Below, piece by piece: positions 55,985-64,000 of a stretch of 64,000 nt of DNA (the first letter of the stretch is position 1; every line of letters begins with the position of its first letter). The DNA is taken from contig NZ_QPEQ01000001.1 in the NCBI RefSeq assembly GCF_009455625.1, positions 1,736,001 to 1,800,000 on the forward strand, in the 5' to 3' direction. The notes beneath the pieces were generated by a model. That model made no database searches, was not told where the DNA came from, and saw nothing but the letters and a program-made list of their open reading frames with translations. Both the position numbers and the translations under genes were made by a program. This stretch comes from Paraburkholderia bonniea. GTDB lineage: Bacteria > Pseudomonadota > Gammaproteobacteria > Burkholderiales > Burkholderiaceae.

Positions 55985-57043
55985 ATGATTTATCCGTGGC
56001 AAACCGATGACTGGGACCGCCTGCAACAGCTGCGGCCACACTGGCCGCATGCGTTGCTGCTGCATGGACAAGCGGGTATCGGCAAACTGCGCTTTGCGCA
56101 ACACCTCGCCCAAGGGCTGTTATGCGAGAGCCCCAAAGCCAATGGCGAGCCGTGCGGCAGTTGCATCGCCTGTCACTGGCTCACCCAGGGCAACCATCCT
56201 GATTACCGCATCGTGCTGCCTGAAGCGCTGGCCGCAGAAGCGGGCTTTGCCGCGCCAGCGGGCGGCGACGACAAAGCGGAAAAAGCCGACAAGGCGGACA
56301 AAGCCAGCGCCGACGAAGCGAAAAAACCCCGTGCCCCCAGCCGCGAGATCAAGATCGAGCAAGTCCGTGCGCTGCTTGAGTTTTGCAGCGTCGGTTCGCA
56401 CCGGGGCGGCGCGCGGGTGATCGTGCTGTATCCCGCTGAAGCGTTAAACGTGGCTGCAGCCAACGCCTTGTTGAAAACCCTCGAAGAACCTTCGGACGGC
56501 ATTGTGTTTTTGCTGGTCTCGGCCCGTCTTGACCGTTTGCTGCCCACGGTTATCAGCCGTTGCCGTCAATGGCCGATGACCGTACCCACGGCCGCCATCG
56601 CTCAAAGCTGGCTGAGCGCCCAAGGTATCAGCGACGCCGCCGCTTTACTGGCGGAAGCGGGCGGCGCACCGCTAAGCGCGCTTGCGCTCGCGGGTGACGA
56701 ACACCGCAGCCTGCGTGACTGGACCCTGAAACAACTGGCAGCAGGCCCTGCGTGCGATGCATTCGCCTGCGCCGAGGCCTTGCAAAAACTCCCCGTGCCG
56801 GTGGTGCTGGGCTGGCTGCAACGCTGGCTCTACGATTTGCTGGCGCAGCGCATGGCAGGCACGCCGCGTTATTTCCCTGATGCCTCGGCCGCGCTTGCAC
56901 GGTGCGCAGCGCAAGCCGATACGCACGCGTTTGCCCGCTTTATGAAAACCGTGACCCAGCAGCGCGCCATTGAAAACCATCCGCTTAACGCGCGGCTGGT
57001 TTTCGAGGCACTTTTTTTCGACTACCGCAGCGTGTTTGCCTAG
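55985..57043 (+). CDS. holB: DNA polymerase III delta-prime subunit
   Basis: A 352-aa clamp-loader subunit. The P-loop-like segment is LLHGQAGIGKLRFAQ, the zinc cysteines include CGSCIAC, and the AAA+ core has NAANALLKTLEEP and VISRCRQW. A Lys/Ala/Asp-rich insertion (DDKAEKADKADKASADEAKK, about residues 96-118) lies between the zinc module and the rest. The C-terminal helical domain is short and normal. Confidence 0.95.
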   Translation: MIYPWQTDDWDRLQQLRPHWPHALLLHGQAGIGKLRFAQHLAQGLLCESPKANGEPCGSCIACHWLTQGNHPDYRIVLPEALAAEAGFAAPAGGDDKAEKADKADKASADEAKKPRAPSREIKIEQVRALLEFCSVGSHRGGARVIVLYPAEALNVAAANALLKTLEEPSDGIVFLLVSARLDRLLPTVISRCRQWPMTVPTAAIAQSWLSAQGISDAAALLAEAGGAPLSALALAGDEHRSLRDWTLKQLAAGPACDAFACAEALQKLPVPVVLGWLQRWLYDLLAQRMAGTPRYFPDASAALARCAAQADTHAFARFMKTVTQQRAIENHPLNARLVFEALFFDYRSVFA

Positions 57044-57143
57044 CTTGAGCGCCAAGCCAGGTCTGGCAAGACGCCACACTGCACGTCGCATGCCTGCACG
57101 AGCGGATTGAATTGACTGGGTTTAATTTCTCCCACCGAACGCC

Positions 57144-57662
57144 ATGAGCCTGATTTACCGCGACGCCACCCTGGACGATCTGCCCGCGATCGTCTCGATC
57201 TACAACTCGACCATCGCCTCGCGCCTCGTCACCGCCGACCTTGAACCGGTGAGCTGCGATAGCCGCGTGGCGTGGTTTCACGCGCACGGCCCGCAGGCCC
57301 GGCCGCTCTGGGTCGTGGAGCAAGCCGGGCAGGTGAGTGCGTGGCTCAGTTTTTCGGATTTTTATGGCCGCCCGGCGTACCGCCATACCGCCGAAATCAG
57401 CATTTATCTCGCCCCTGAAGCACGCGGCCAGGGGCTGGGCGCGCAACTGCTCGGCGCGGCGCTCGAAGCGGCCCCAGGCTTGCAGTTGCACACCGTGCTG
57501 GGCTTCGTGTTCGGTCATAACGAGCCAAGCCTGCGGCTGTTTCGCCGCTTCGGCTTCTTGACCTGGGGGAGCTTGCCGCGCGTCGCGGTGCTCGACGGCA
57601 TCGAGCGCGATTTGCTGATTCTCGGGCGCAGGCTCAATGATGTGGCTGTTCAAGCGCGGTAA
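57144..57662 (+). CDS. GNAT acetyltransferase (PAT/MnaT-like)
   Basis: A 172-aa N-acetyltransferase. [23 protein letters not shown] and [29 protein letters not shown] (acetyl-CoA motif A, Q/RxxGxG/A) match the phosphinothricin acetyltransferase/L-amino-acid acetyltransferase group, with [15 protein letters not shown] as motif B. The substrate is not predictable. It sits between holB and tatD with 100 bp before and 119 bp after it. Confidence 0.9.
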   Translation: MSLIYRDATLDDLPAIVSIYNSTIASRLVTADLEPVSCDSRVAWFHAHGPQARPLWVVEQAGQVSAWLSFSDFYGRPAYRHTAEISIYLAPEARGQGLGAQLLGAALEAAPGLQLHTVLGFVFGHNEPSLRLFRRFGFLTWGSLPRVAVLDGIERDLLILGRRLNDVAVQAR

Positions 57663-57781
57663 GCCGCTGCCTATGCTGGTCCGCACTGATGATTCAAGCG
57701 GATTTCGCTGATCTCCCCCAAGGCACTGCCGTATCCTGCGTGCCCATGCTTCTTTCTCTCGCTTTGCGGCAGGACACTTTT

Positions 57782-58573
57782 ATGTTTGTTGATTCCCATT
57801 GCCACATCAATTTCGCCGGGCTGGCCGAGCGCCTGCCACAAGTGCTGGAAAACATGCGCAGTCACTCGGTCACGCACGCGCTGTGCGTCAGCGTCGATCT
57901 GGAAACACTGCCCGCCGTGCTTGAGATCGCCAGCCGCTACGACAATATTTACGCGTCAGTAGGCGTGCATCCCGATCACGAGGACGTGCAGGAACCCAGC
58001 CTGAATGAGCTGATCGAACTGGCCGCGCACCCCAAGGTCGTGGCGATTGGCGAAACCGGGCTCGATTACTACCGCCTGGAAGGCCGCACGCTGGACGAGA
58101 TGGAATGGCAGCGTGAGCGCTTTCGCACGCATATCCGCGCCGCGCATGCCACGGCCAAGCCGTTGATCATCCATACCCGCGCCGCAGCCGATGACACCTT
58201 GCGCCTGATGGCCGAAGAGCGGGCCAGCGTGCCTGGCGGCGTGATGCATTGCTTTACCGAGCCCTGGCTGATTGCCCAGCAGGCGCTAGCGCAGAATTTT
58301 TATATTTCGCTCTCCGGCATCGTGACCTTCAAGAGCGCTACCGAAGTTCAGGACGTCGCGCGCCGGGTGCCGCTGGAGCGGCTGCTGATCGAAACTGATT
58401 CACCTTATCTCGCGCCAGTGCCGTATCGTGGCAAACCAAATGAACCTGCGTATGTGAGTCATGTCGGACGCTTTATCGCGCAGCAACGTGAGATAGCCGA
58501 AGTGGCTCTGGCGGCCGCCACCACGGATAACTTTTTCCGCCTGTTCAAGATTCCGCCTCCAGCCGGTCGTTGA
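57782..58573 (+). CDS. ycfH: TatD family metal-dependent deoxyribonuclease
   Basis: A 263-aa TIM-barrel hydrolase starting at ATG 57782 (MFVDSHCHINFAGL) with AGGACAC upstream. Metal ligands are SHCH near the N-terminus, Glu in AIGETGLDYYR, His in IIHTRAA and VMHCFTE, and Asp in LLIETDSPYL. The position after tmk-holB matches YcfH of E. coli rather than TatD itself. The longer open frame upstream is not supported. Confidence 0.95.
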   Translation: MFVDSHCHINFAGLAERLPQVLENMRSHSVTHALCVSVDLETLPAVLEIASRYDNIYASVGVHPDHEDVQEPSLNELIELAAHPKVVAIGETGLDYYRLEGRTLDEMEWQRERFRTHIRAAHATAKPLIIHTRAAADDTLRLMAEERASVPGGVMHCFTEPWLIAQQALAQNFYISLSGIVTFKSATEVQDVARRVPLERLLIETDSPYLAPVPYRGKPNEPAYVSHVGRFIAQQREIAEVALAAATTDNFFRLFKIPPPAGR

Positions 58574-58622
58574 TTGTTGGTCGTTGACCGGTAAAAACTA
58601 AATATTATCAATAGGATAGATT

Positions 58623-59381
58623 ATGTTTTTAAAGAAAAACCTTAGTATTTCTCTGGCTCGTCTGGCGAGCCGCTCACGCGTCGCCAGCGGCGCGTCATCG
58701 TTGCGCCGCAACGCAGCCCGGCTAGCGCTGGCGGGCGGTCTCGGCTGGGCTGCACTGGTGGCACAGCCGGTGCAGGCCGCGCCCATTGATACGCTGGTCA
58801 AGGCGGTCAAATTCGATGATGTGAAAGAGGTCAACAAGCAACTGGCGCAAGGCATGGACCCGAACCAAAGCGATAGCGAAGGCATGCCGCTGCTGGTTCT
58901 CGCCGCCCGGGAAAAATCCGGCAAGGTCGCCGCCGCGTTGCTGGCCAACTCAAAGACCAACCCTGAAATCGTCGACCGGGCAGGCCAGAACGCGCTGATG
59001 CTGGCGGCGCTAAATGGCGATTTGCCGCTGGTGCAGTTGCTGCTGGCGAAAGACGCCGAAGTCAACAAAAAGGGCTGGACGCCGCTGCACTACGCGGCCG
59101 CCAATGGGCATGACGCCATCGTGAAGCTGCTGCTCGAACATTCGGCCTATATCGACGCGGGTTCGCCCAACGGCACAACGCCATTGATGATGGCCGCGCG
59201 CGGCGGTCATATGTCGACGGCGACGTTGCTGCTCGACAGTGGCGCGGATATCCGGGTGAAAAACCAGATCGGCCTCACCGCGCTCGACTTTGCCAAACAG
59301 TACAAAGAGCCGGACACCATCAAGGGGCTCACTGAGCGCTTGCAGCAAACCGCTGCAGCGCCTGCGAAAGCCGCGCAATAA
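58623..59381 (+). CDS. Exported ankyrin-repeat protein
   Basis: A 252-aa protein. A long Arg-rich signal region is followed by a hydrophobic core (LALAGGLGWAALVAQPVQAA, cleavage near residue 53). At least four ankyrin repeats follow: GQNALMLAALNGDLPLVQLLLAKDAEV, GWTPLHYAAANGHDAIVKLLLEHSAYI, GTTPLMMAARGGHMSTATLLLDSGADI and GLTALDFAKQYKE. It is probably a periplasmic protein-binding scaffold. AGGATAGATT precedes the ATG. It follows tatD by 49 bp. The partner is unknown. Confidence 0.93.
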   Translation: MFLKKNLSISLARLASRSRVASGASSLRRNAARLALAGGLGWAALVAQPVQAAPIDTLVKAVKFDDVKEVNKQLAQGMDPNQSDSEGMPLLVLAAREKSGKVAAALLANSKTNPEIVDRAGQNALMLAALNGDLPLVQLLLAKDAEVNKKGWTPLHYAAANGHDAIVKLLLEHSAYIDAGSPNGTTPLMMAARGGHMSTATLLLDSGADIRVKNQIGLTALDFAKQYKEPDTIKGLTERLQQTAAAPAKAAQ

Positions 59382-59528
59382 CGCGGCCACAGCCAGCACA
59401 GCGCGCGTGCTGCCGCAGCGGCGGGTGGGTAGGGCCCGTAGAACCAGTAGGGCCTCATCCATCCGCGCTCCTCGCGGCAGGCCGCGCGTCATTACTTTTT
59501 TCACGTTTGCTTACCGGGAAGAATTGCC

Positions 59529-59888
59529 ATGCTGCGGGTTTTGATATGCGCCAGCGCGCTTGCCGTACCGCTTTCGGCCGCTGCCTTAACTGGGGTTGAG
59601 CTCAACCAGCTCTGCACCAAAACCGATGTTGCCTCTCGAAGCACCTGTACCGCTTATATCCAGGGCGCGGCCGATGGCGTCTTCAATACGATTGACGCCA
59701 TCGGCGGCACCACCGGGCCACGGGTGGGCCAGTATTTCTGCCTGCCTGCCAGCGTGCGTCCACAGCAGTTAAGGGACGCAGTGCGGCGCTACATCGTGGA
59801 GAACCCGCAGGTCTCGGGCTACAACGCCAGCACGGCGATTTCGCTAGGGCTGGGTAAAGCCTTCCCCTGCAAAAGCGTCAGCGATTAA
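59529..59888 (+). CDS. Rap1a/Tai-type immunity family protein
   Basis: A 119-aa exported protein with signal peptide (LICASALAVPLSAAA) and four cysteines in the mature part (Cys29, Cys40, Cys71, Cys114) likely forming two disulfides. The core TCTAYIQGAADGVF and YFCLPASVRPQQLRDAVRRYIVENP fits the Rap1a/Tai fold, which in some bacteria neutralises type VI secreted amidase effectors. No effector or T6SS gene is adjacent, so it is an orphan member and may have another role. Confidence 0.75.
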   Translation: MLRVLICASALAVPLSAAALTGVELNQLCTKTDVASRSTCTAYIQGAADGVFNTIDAIGGTTGPRVGQYFCLPASVRPQQLRDAVRRYIVENPQVSGYNASTAISLGLGKAFPCKSVSD

Positions 59889-59901
59889 GCAAGAAAGCTC
59901 A

Positions 59902-59955
59902 CGCACACCAGCAGCCCGCGCCAGCTCATGTCTGGCGCGGGCTGGCGTGTTTTAT
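59902..59955 (+). terminator. Terminator after the Rap1a-like gene
   Basis: AGCCCGCGCCAG (59913-59924) pairs perfectly with CTGGCGCGGGCT (59932-59943). An outer imperfect ACACC/GGCGTGT extension is present, then TTTTATTTAT. Confidence 0.8.
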
Positions 59956-60045
59956 TTATCTGGCTGGTCTAGCTGTTCTGCTTTGGTCTGGTGCCTCGCG
60001 CCATACCCGGCATCGCAGCAACACACTAGAGCGAGCAGGTCTGAG

Positions 60046-60096
60046 ATGAATTCGACGAGGGTGGGCTACCGCAGCTCGCTGATGACGCGATGCTAA
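60046..60096 (+). CDS. Possible 16-codon leader ORF overlapping the ATPase start
   Basis: ATG 60046 opens a 16-codon frame (MNSTRVGYRSSLMTRC) whose TAA (60094-60096) lies just inside the ATPase gene that begins at ATG 60090. AGCAGG lies 7 nt upstream, whereas the ATPase itself lacks a close Shine-Dalgarno. This fits translational coupling but is unproven. Confidence 0.3.
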   Translation: MNSTRVGYRSSLMTRC

Positions 60097-61253
60097 CCAC
60101 GCTGGCGCTGGCCGGTTACCGTTCGTTGCGCGAACTGATCGTGCCGCTAGGGCCGTTGAATGTGATTACGGGTGCGAACGGCAGCGGCAAATCCAGCGTG
60201 TACCGCGCACTGCGGCTGCTGGCGCTCACCGCGCGCGGTGGCGTGATTCCGTCGCTGGCGCGCGAGGGCGGCTTGCAATCGACGCTCTGGGCGGGCCCCG
60301 AGCGCTTCTCGCGGGCGATGCTGGAGGGCACCGCGCCAGTGCAGGGCACCCGCCGCCATGAACCCGTGAGCTTGCGCCTGGGCTTCTCGGGCGACACCTT
60401 CGGCTATGCGATCGACCTCGGTCTTGCAGTGCCTGGCGAGAGCGAGTTTGCCCTCGATCCAGTCATCAAGCGCGAGTGCATCTGGAGCGGCCCGGTGTTG
60501 CGGCCTTCGGCGCTGCTGGTTGAGCGTCATGGTGCCACCTTGCGCTGCCGCGGCCATGCGGGCGACTGGCAAACGCTGCCGTCTTCGCTGGCGAGTTTCG
60601 ACAGCATGATGAGCGAGTTCTCCGACCCCCTCAGCGCCCCTGAGATGCTCACGCTGCGGCAGCAAATCCGCTCGTGGCGTTTTTACGATCATTTCCGCAC
60701 CGATGAGGATGCGCCAGCGCGTCAGCCGCAAATTGGCACGCACACCCCAGTGCTGAGCGACGATGGCGCTGATCTGGCCGCCGCGCTGCAAACCATCCGT
60801 GAGATTGGCGACCACCGCGCGCTGGACGCCGCTATCGACGATGCCTTTCCTGGCTCGCGCATCGTCATCCACAACCATGCCGGGCGCTTCGAAGTCACGA
60901 TGCAGCAGCATGGCCTGCTGCGGGCGCTGAGTGCAACTGAGCTGTCCGATGGCACCTTGCGCTATCTGCTGCTGGTGGCCGCGTTACTGACGCCGCGCCC
61001 GCCAGCGTTGCTGGTGCTTAATGAACCCGAAACCAGCCTGCACCCCGATTTACTGCCCGCGCTTGCGCGGCTGATTATCCAGGCCGCCGCGCATGCGCAG
61101 GTGATCGTGGTGTCGCATGCAGCGCGCTTGATTGCCGCGCTCGAACGCAGCAGCGAGAGCCATGCCATCGTGCTCGAAAAAGAACTGGGCGCAACGCGTA
61201 TCGCCAATGCCGGCAGCCTCGATCTTCCCGCGTGGAAATGGCCCGCGCGCTAG
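60090..61253 (+). CDS. RecF/OLD-like AAA ATPase (COG4637-type)
   Basis: A 387-aa SMC-like ATPase. It begins LTTLALAGYRSLRELIVPLGPLNVITGANGSGKSS (Walker A). The ABC-type signature LSDGTLRYLLL and Walker B LLVLNEPETSLHPDLLPAL are separated by a short insertion rather than a coiled coil. VVSHAARL holds the H-loop. No nuclease domain is fused or adjacent, unlike OLD or Gabija systems. Function unknown. A DNA-related role is plausible by family. Confidence 0.88.
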   Translation: MLTTLALAGYRSLRELIVPLGPLNVITGANGSGKSSVYRALRLLALTARGGVIPSLAREGGLQSTLWAGPERFSRAMLEGTAPVQGTRRHEPVSLRLGFSGDTFGYAIDLGLAVPGESEFALDPVIKRECIWSGPVLRPSALLVERHGATLRCRGHAGDWQTLPSSLASFDSMMSEFSDPLSAPEMLTLRQQIRSWRFYDHFRTDEDAPARQPQIGTHTPVLSDDGADLAAALQTIREIGDHRALDAAIDDAFPGSRIVIHNHAGRFEVTMQQHGLLRALSATELSDGTLRYLLLVAALLTPRPPALLVLNEPETSLHPDLLPALARLIIQAAAHAQVIVVSHAARLIAALERSSESHAIVLEKELGATRIANAGSLDLPAWKWPAR

Positions 61254-61323
61254 CGCATGCAACGCGCTCTAGCGCCGGTTCCCGCCGCTCCACGTCCCTC
61301 TTTCGCTTTCCGGAGACTTCCTG

Positions 61324-62406
61324 ATGAAAATTGCCCAGATCGCCCCTTTGACCGAATCCGTCCCGCCGAAGCTGTATGGCGGCACTGAGCGCGTGGTGTC
61401 GTACCTGACCGAAGCGCTTGTTGATCTCGGCCATGACGTCACGCTGTTCGCCAGCGGCGACTCCGTGACCCGCGCCAAACTCGAACCGGTCTGGCCACGT
61501 GCGCTGCGCCTCGATCCAGGCATCCGCGACCGGATCGCCCCGCATATGCTGCTAATGGAGCTGGTGCGGCGTCAGGCTGATGCCTTCGATGTGCTGCACT
61601 TTCACATGGATTACTACTCCTTCTCGGTGTTCAAGCGCCAGGACACACCGTTCGTCACGACGATGCATGGGCGGCTGGATCTGCCCGAGCAGCAGCCGGT
61701 CTTCGATACCTTCAACACCGCCCCCGTCATTTCGATTTCCAACGCCCAGCGCCAGCCGATGCCTCAGGCGAAATGGCTCTCCACGGTCTATCACGGCCTG
61801 CCTCACGATCTGTATACGCCACAGCCAGTTGAGCAGAAATACCTCGCATTCCTTGGCCGTATTTCGCCGGAAAAACGCGTCGACATTGCGATCCGGATCG
61901 CCGGGAAATGCGGCATGCCCATCCGGATTGCGGCGAAAGTCGATAACGCTGACCGGGAATATTTCGAGCGCGAGATCAAACCGCTGATGGATCTGCCGCA
62001 CGTCGAATTCATCGGTGAAATTGCCGATCAACAGAAGGCCGAATTTCTCTCGGGCGCGCATGCGCTGCTGTTTCCGATTGACTGGCCCGAGCCGTTTGGT
62101 CTGGTCATGATCGAGGCCATGGCATGCGGTACACCGGTGATCGCGTTTAACCGTGGCTCGGTGCCTGAGGTGCTGGATGACGGGGTGTCGGGATTTATCG
62201 TCGAAGACGAAATTGGTGCCGTGGCGGCCGTTAACCGCTTGCACAAATTGCCCCGGGCAGCGGTGCGGGAGCGTTTTGAAACGCGTTTCACCTCGCACCG
62301 GATGGCCCAGCAGTACGTGGAGGTGTATCAGTCGGTGATTCGCGCGCAAAAGCGGGCGCGCTTCAAGGTGGTGGATTCGTCGGGTTCAGTGCCGCCCACG
62401 GCTTGA
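61324..62406 (+). CDS. GT4-family glycosyltransferase
   Basis: A 360-aa GT-B enzyme. The N-terminal half begins MKIAQIAPLTESVPPKLYGGTERVVSYLTEAL. The C-terminal half has the nucleotide-sugar region YLAFLGRISPEKRVDIAIRIA and the EX7E-like motif PEPFGLVMIEAMACGTPVIAFNRGSVPEVL. GGAGACTTCCTG precedes the ATG. It stands alone and is not in a polysaccharide cluster. Donor and acceptor are unknown. Confidence 0.93.
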   Translation: MKIAQIAPLTESVPPKLYGGTERVVSYLTEALVDLGHDVTLFASGDSVTRAKLEPVWPRALRLDPGIRDRIAPHMLLMELVRRQADAFDVLHFHMDYYSFSVFKRQDTPFVTTMHGRLDLPEQQPVFDTFNTAPVISISNAQRQPMPQAKWLSTVYHGLPHDLYTPQPVEQKYLAFLGRISPEKRVDIAIRIAGKCGMPIRIAAKVDNADREYFEREIKPLMDLPHVEFIGEIADQQKAEFLSGAHALLFPIDWPEPFGLVMIEAMACGTPVIAFNRGSVPEVLDDGVSGFIVEDEIGAVAAVNRLHKLPRAAVRERFETRFTSHRMAQQYVEVYQSVIRAQKRARFKVVDSSGSVPPTA

Positions 62407-62463
62407 ACTGCTGTTGCTGTTGCCGTTATCGCTGATGCGGATGTTGATGCTGTCATCGGGGAT

Positions 62464-62498
62464 AAAAAAATGCCGCTGGGGAAACCCTCAGCGGCATT
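62464..62498 (-). terminator. Terminator of the SYLF gene
   Basis: AATGCCGCTG (62469-62478) and CAGCGGCATT (62489-62498) form the stem. The plus-strand A-run at 62464-62470 becomes the U-run on the minus strand. Confidence 0.82.
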
Positions 62499-62580
62499 GA
62501 TGCCTTCACGCTGCGCCTGAACTCAAGCCTGGGTGCTGCATCAAGCCAGAGCCCACGCTCAGCGTGCCAGCCGTTGCACC

Positions 62581-63168
62581 TTAAATCTTCAGGCGCGTGA
62601 CCTTGGTGCCCGCCAGCGACAGGTCTCCCATCAGCCCGGCATTGGTTAGCACGATCACTTCAACGGGTGCGCTCGCCGTATTGGTATCAATCGCACCATT
62701 CACCCCCACCTTGACCAGCGCCACCGACGCATCACCGCCGACCGCCCAGCCATCTGAATTACGGAACGAATCAAGCGCGGGTTGTGTCATGAACAGAAAA
62801 ATAATCGCCTTCGACTGGGCACCGGCTTGCAGCCCCACTGATCCCGACAGCGTGCTGTAGTAACCCACTGAGCTGCCGCCCACCTGCAACGCGCCCTCGC
62901 CATACTGGGCACCAACGATAAAACCCGCCTGTAGCACCGATGGGAACACCAGCACGCCACGCGCTTTCGACACCAGCTCGCGCGAGCCTTTGACCGTTGA
63001 ATAAAGCCGCGACATGGTGCCGTCTACGCTGGCATCAATCGACTGGCGTTTGGAGGGGTTAGCCGCTCCCGTATCCGGCTTGTGTGGTGTCAAAGTGCAG
63101 CCAGAGAGCGCAAGGCCTCCGACGGCAAGAGTGGAAATCGTCCTCAGCATGAAGTTTCGTCTTTGCAT
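62581..63168 (-). CDS. SYLF-domain lipoprotein (Ysc84-like)
   Basis: A 195-aa protein from ATG 63168, where GGAG lies 7 nt upstream. Two earlier in-frame ATGs lack such a site. The lipoprotein signal is TISTLAVGGLALSGC. The mature part is a SYLF domain: SRELVSKARGVLVFPSVLQAGFIVGAQYGEGAL, YYSTLSGSVGLQAGAQSKAIIFLFM. Bacterial members are envelope proteins of unclear function, eukaryotic ones bind phosphoinositides. It has its own terminator. Confidence 0.93.
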   Translation of the reverse strand: MQRRNFMLRTISTLAVGGLALSGCTLTPHKPDTGAANPSKRQSIDASVDGTMSRLYSTVKGSRELVSKARGVLVFPSVLQAGFIVGAQYGEGALQVGGSSVGYYSTLSGSVGLQAGAQSKAIIFLFMTQPALDSFRNSDGWAVGGDASVALVKVGVNGAIDTNTASAPVEVIVLTNAGLMGDLSLAGTKVTRLKI

Positions 63169-63198
63169 TTTTTTCTCCATCATGGTTCCTGGGTGCAA

Positions 63199-63749
63199 CC
63201 TTTTAGGGTCCGACAGGTTACGGGGTGGAGTTATATCACAGCGGCGCAGAAATAACCCTTTCCCATATCGACAAAAGCCTTATGCATCATGCATTTGCGG
63301 CCGATTCGGGGGCTGAAATCGGTCATTTTTACTGCTCTTTTACGGTCGTTATTGAGGGGGTAAAAGCGTGCTTGAGTAACTGGCAGGGCATATCGGGCGA
63401 GAAGAAAAAAAATGCTAAAAAAATGCGCCGGCCGAACGCGTTGCGCAGCTCAGCGCAACGTCATTTTTACCGGTTAGGTATGCCAGAGTCAGCGTCAGAT
63501 ACCGGCAACACATCCCGCCTGAAATCACACACGTCATGCATTGCGCGAAGCGCAGCGTAGAACCGTTTGGATGATTTCCACTAAGCCTCGGCGATGTCCG
63601 ACAACCCGCATTGGCTGCGACGTATCATGTGTGCCGCATTGGATCCGAAGCGCCTGAAGCCTTCAGCCGCGCTGCCAGCGTTATGAGAAAAGTCGTCGCA
63701 TTTGCGCTAGCGACTCACGTCTGTTTTTTTATTCCGAGGAAGTCAACTT
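63199..63749. other. Intergenic region with an orphan hairpin
   Basis: About 550 bp with no supported gene. CGTTGCGC-AGCTCA-GCGCAACG (63439-63460) is followed by TCATTTTT on the plus side and preceded by A-runs, so it looks like a terminator with no gene assigned to it. Confidence 0.45.
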
Positions 63750-64000
63750 ATGTCTTTACGCCATCGTTCATGCGCTTACACGCTGTTGCTGATCCTGGGC
63801 AGTGGCATCGTGTCGGGCTGTGGTGCGGCCGTCCGGGCCGAGGTCAGCCCAATCACGCAAGGCCAGTGCGCGAATCTCAGCGCGAGCCATGTGATGAGCG
63901 ACAACGCACCTGTCAAATGCGACCGGCTGCGCAGCGTGGCGTTTCCCTACATTGATTTCGATGGCCAGACCCATGAGGGCGAAGTGGTGGTGCTAGATGT
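63750..64000 (+). CDS. Secreted protein, N-terminal part, M15 peptidase-like
   Basis: The gene begins at ATG 63750 behind GAGGAAG and is cut by the window end after 83 codons. The N-terminus is a signal peptide (YTLLLILGSGIVSGCGAAVRA) that might be lipoprotein type. The visible mature part reads CDRLRSVAFPYIDFDGQTHEGEVVVLD. The FDGQTHEGEVVVLD pattern resembles the segment before the catalytic domain in M15 D-Ala-D-Ala carboxypeptidase-like proteins. The active site is beyond the window, so the assignment is tentative. Confidence 0.6.
   Translation, partial: MSLRHRSCAYTLLLILGSGIVSGCGAAVRAEVSPITQGQCANLSASHVMSDNAPVKCDRLRSVAFPYIDFDGQTHEGEVVVLD

Overview
The window looks like a chromosomal core segment of a betaproteobacterium of the Burkholderia/Paraburkholderia group. 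The grounds are high GC with strong GC3 bias in most genes, the block tig-clpP-clpX-lon-hupB, a large single-chain PurL, and the cluster msrB-yciB-bolA-parvulin. No sequence search was run, so genus and species are not claimed. Most genes are ordinary housekeeping genes. The accessory or odd material is concentrated at 13.2-13.5 kb, 14.2-24.8 kb, 30.9-32.2 kb, and in short tandem-repeat arrays near 34.1, 49.2 and 51.8 kb.

Layout. 0-3.6 kb (minus strand): peroxide defence (ahpC, ahpD) and the osmosensing pair ompR-envZ. 3.7-6.8 kb: a small exported protein, tRNA-Leu, an NDUFAF6-like squalene/phytoene synthase-fold protein and glycerate kinase. 7.0-14.2 kb: proteostasis block tig, clpP, clpX, lon, hupB, then tRNA-Val and tRNA-Asp. 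A degenerate group IIC intron-like relic sits directly on the lon terminator. 14.3-24.4 kb (minus strand): a complete type I secretion operon (adhesin, TolC-like, ABC, HlyD-like) with a giant Bap-type adhesin. It lies between hupB/tRNAs and ppiD, two genes that are neighbours in E. coli. The adhesin reading frame is broken by one base in a G-rich linker. 24.8-30.6 kb: ppiD, a small lipoprotein, divergent tesA/ybbA, pgi. 31-36 kb: an AT-rich acyltransferase, the NAD(P)HX repair enzyme, an 18-bp repeat array and a DadA-type oxidoreductase. 36-44.5 kb: purL, parvulin, bolA, yciB, msrB, selO.

44.7-53 kb (plus strand): a fatty-acid oxidation unit (two-domain hydratase/dehydrogenase, nicotinamidase, thiolase), a Dabb protein, a hotdog thioesterase, a zinc-free oxidoreductase and an HSL-type esterase, with a second 18-bp array before the esterase. 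53-58.6 kb: ygfZ, then mltG-tmk-holB-GNAT-tatD. 58.6-64 kb: ankyrin-repeat protein, orphan Rap1a/Tai-type protein, RecF-like ATPase, GT4 glycosyltransferase, SYLF lipoprotein, and the start of a secreted protein cut by the window end.

The most interesting points are the ORF-less intron relic abutting the lon terminator, the frameshifted adhesin/T1SS insertion, two 12-copy 18-bp arrays flanking unrelated genes, and several well-formed cis-regulatory candidates: a tandem GTTACA pair before ompR, palindromes before ahpC, and an operator-like inverted repeat over the fatty-acid oxidation promoter. I did not find a clearly novel multi-gene system such as a defence island, CRISPR array or prophage.
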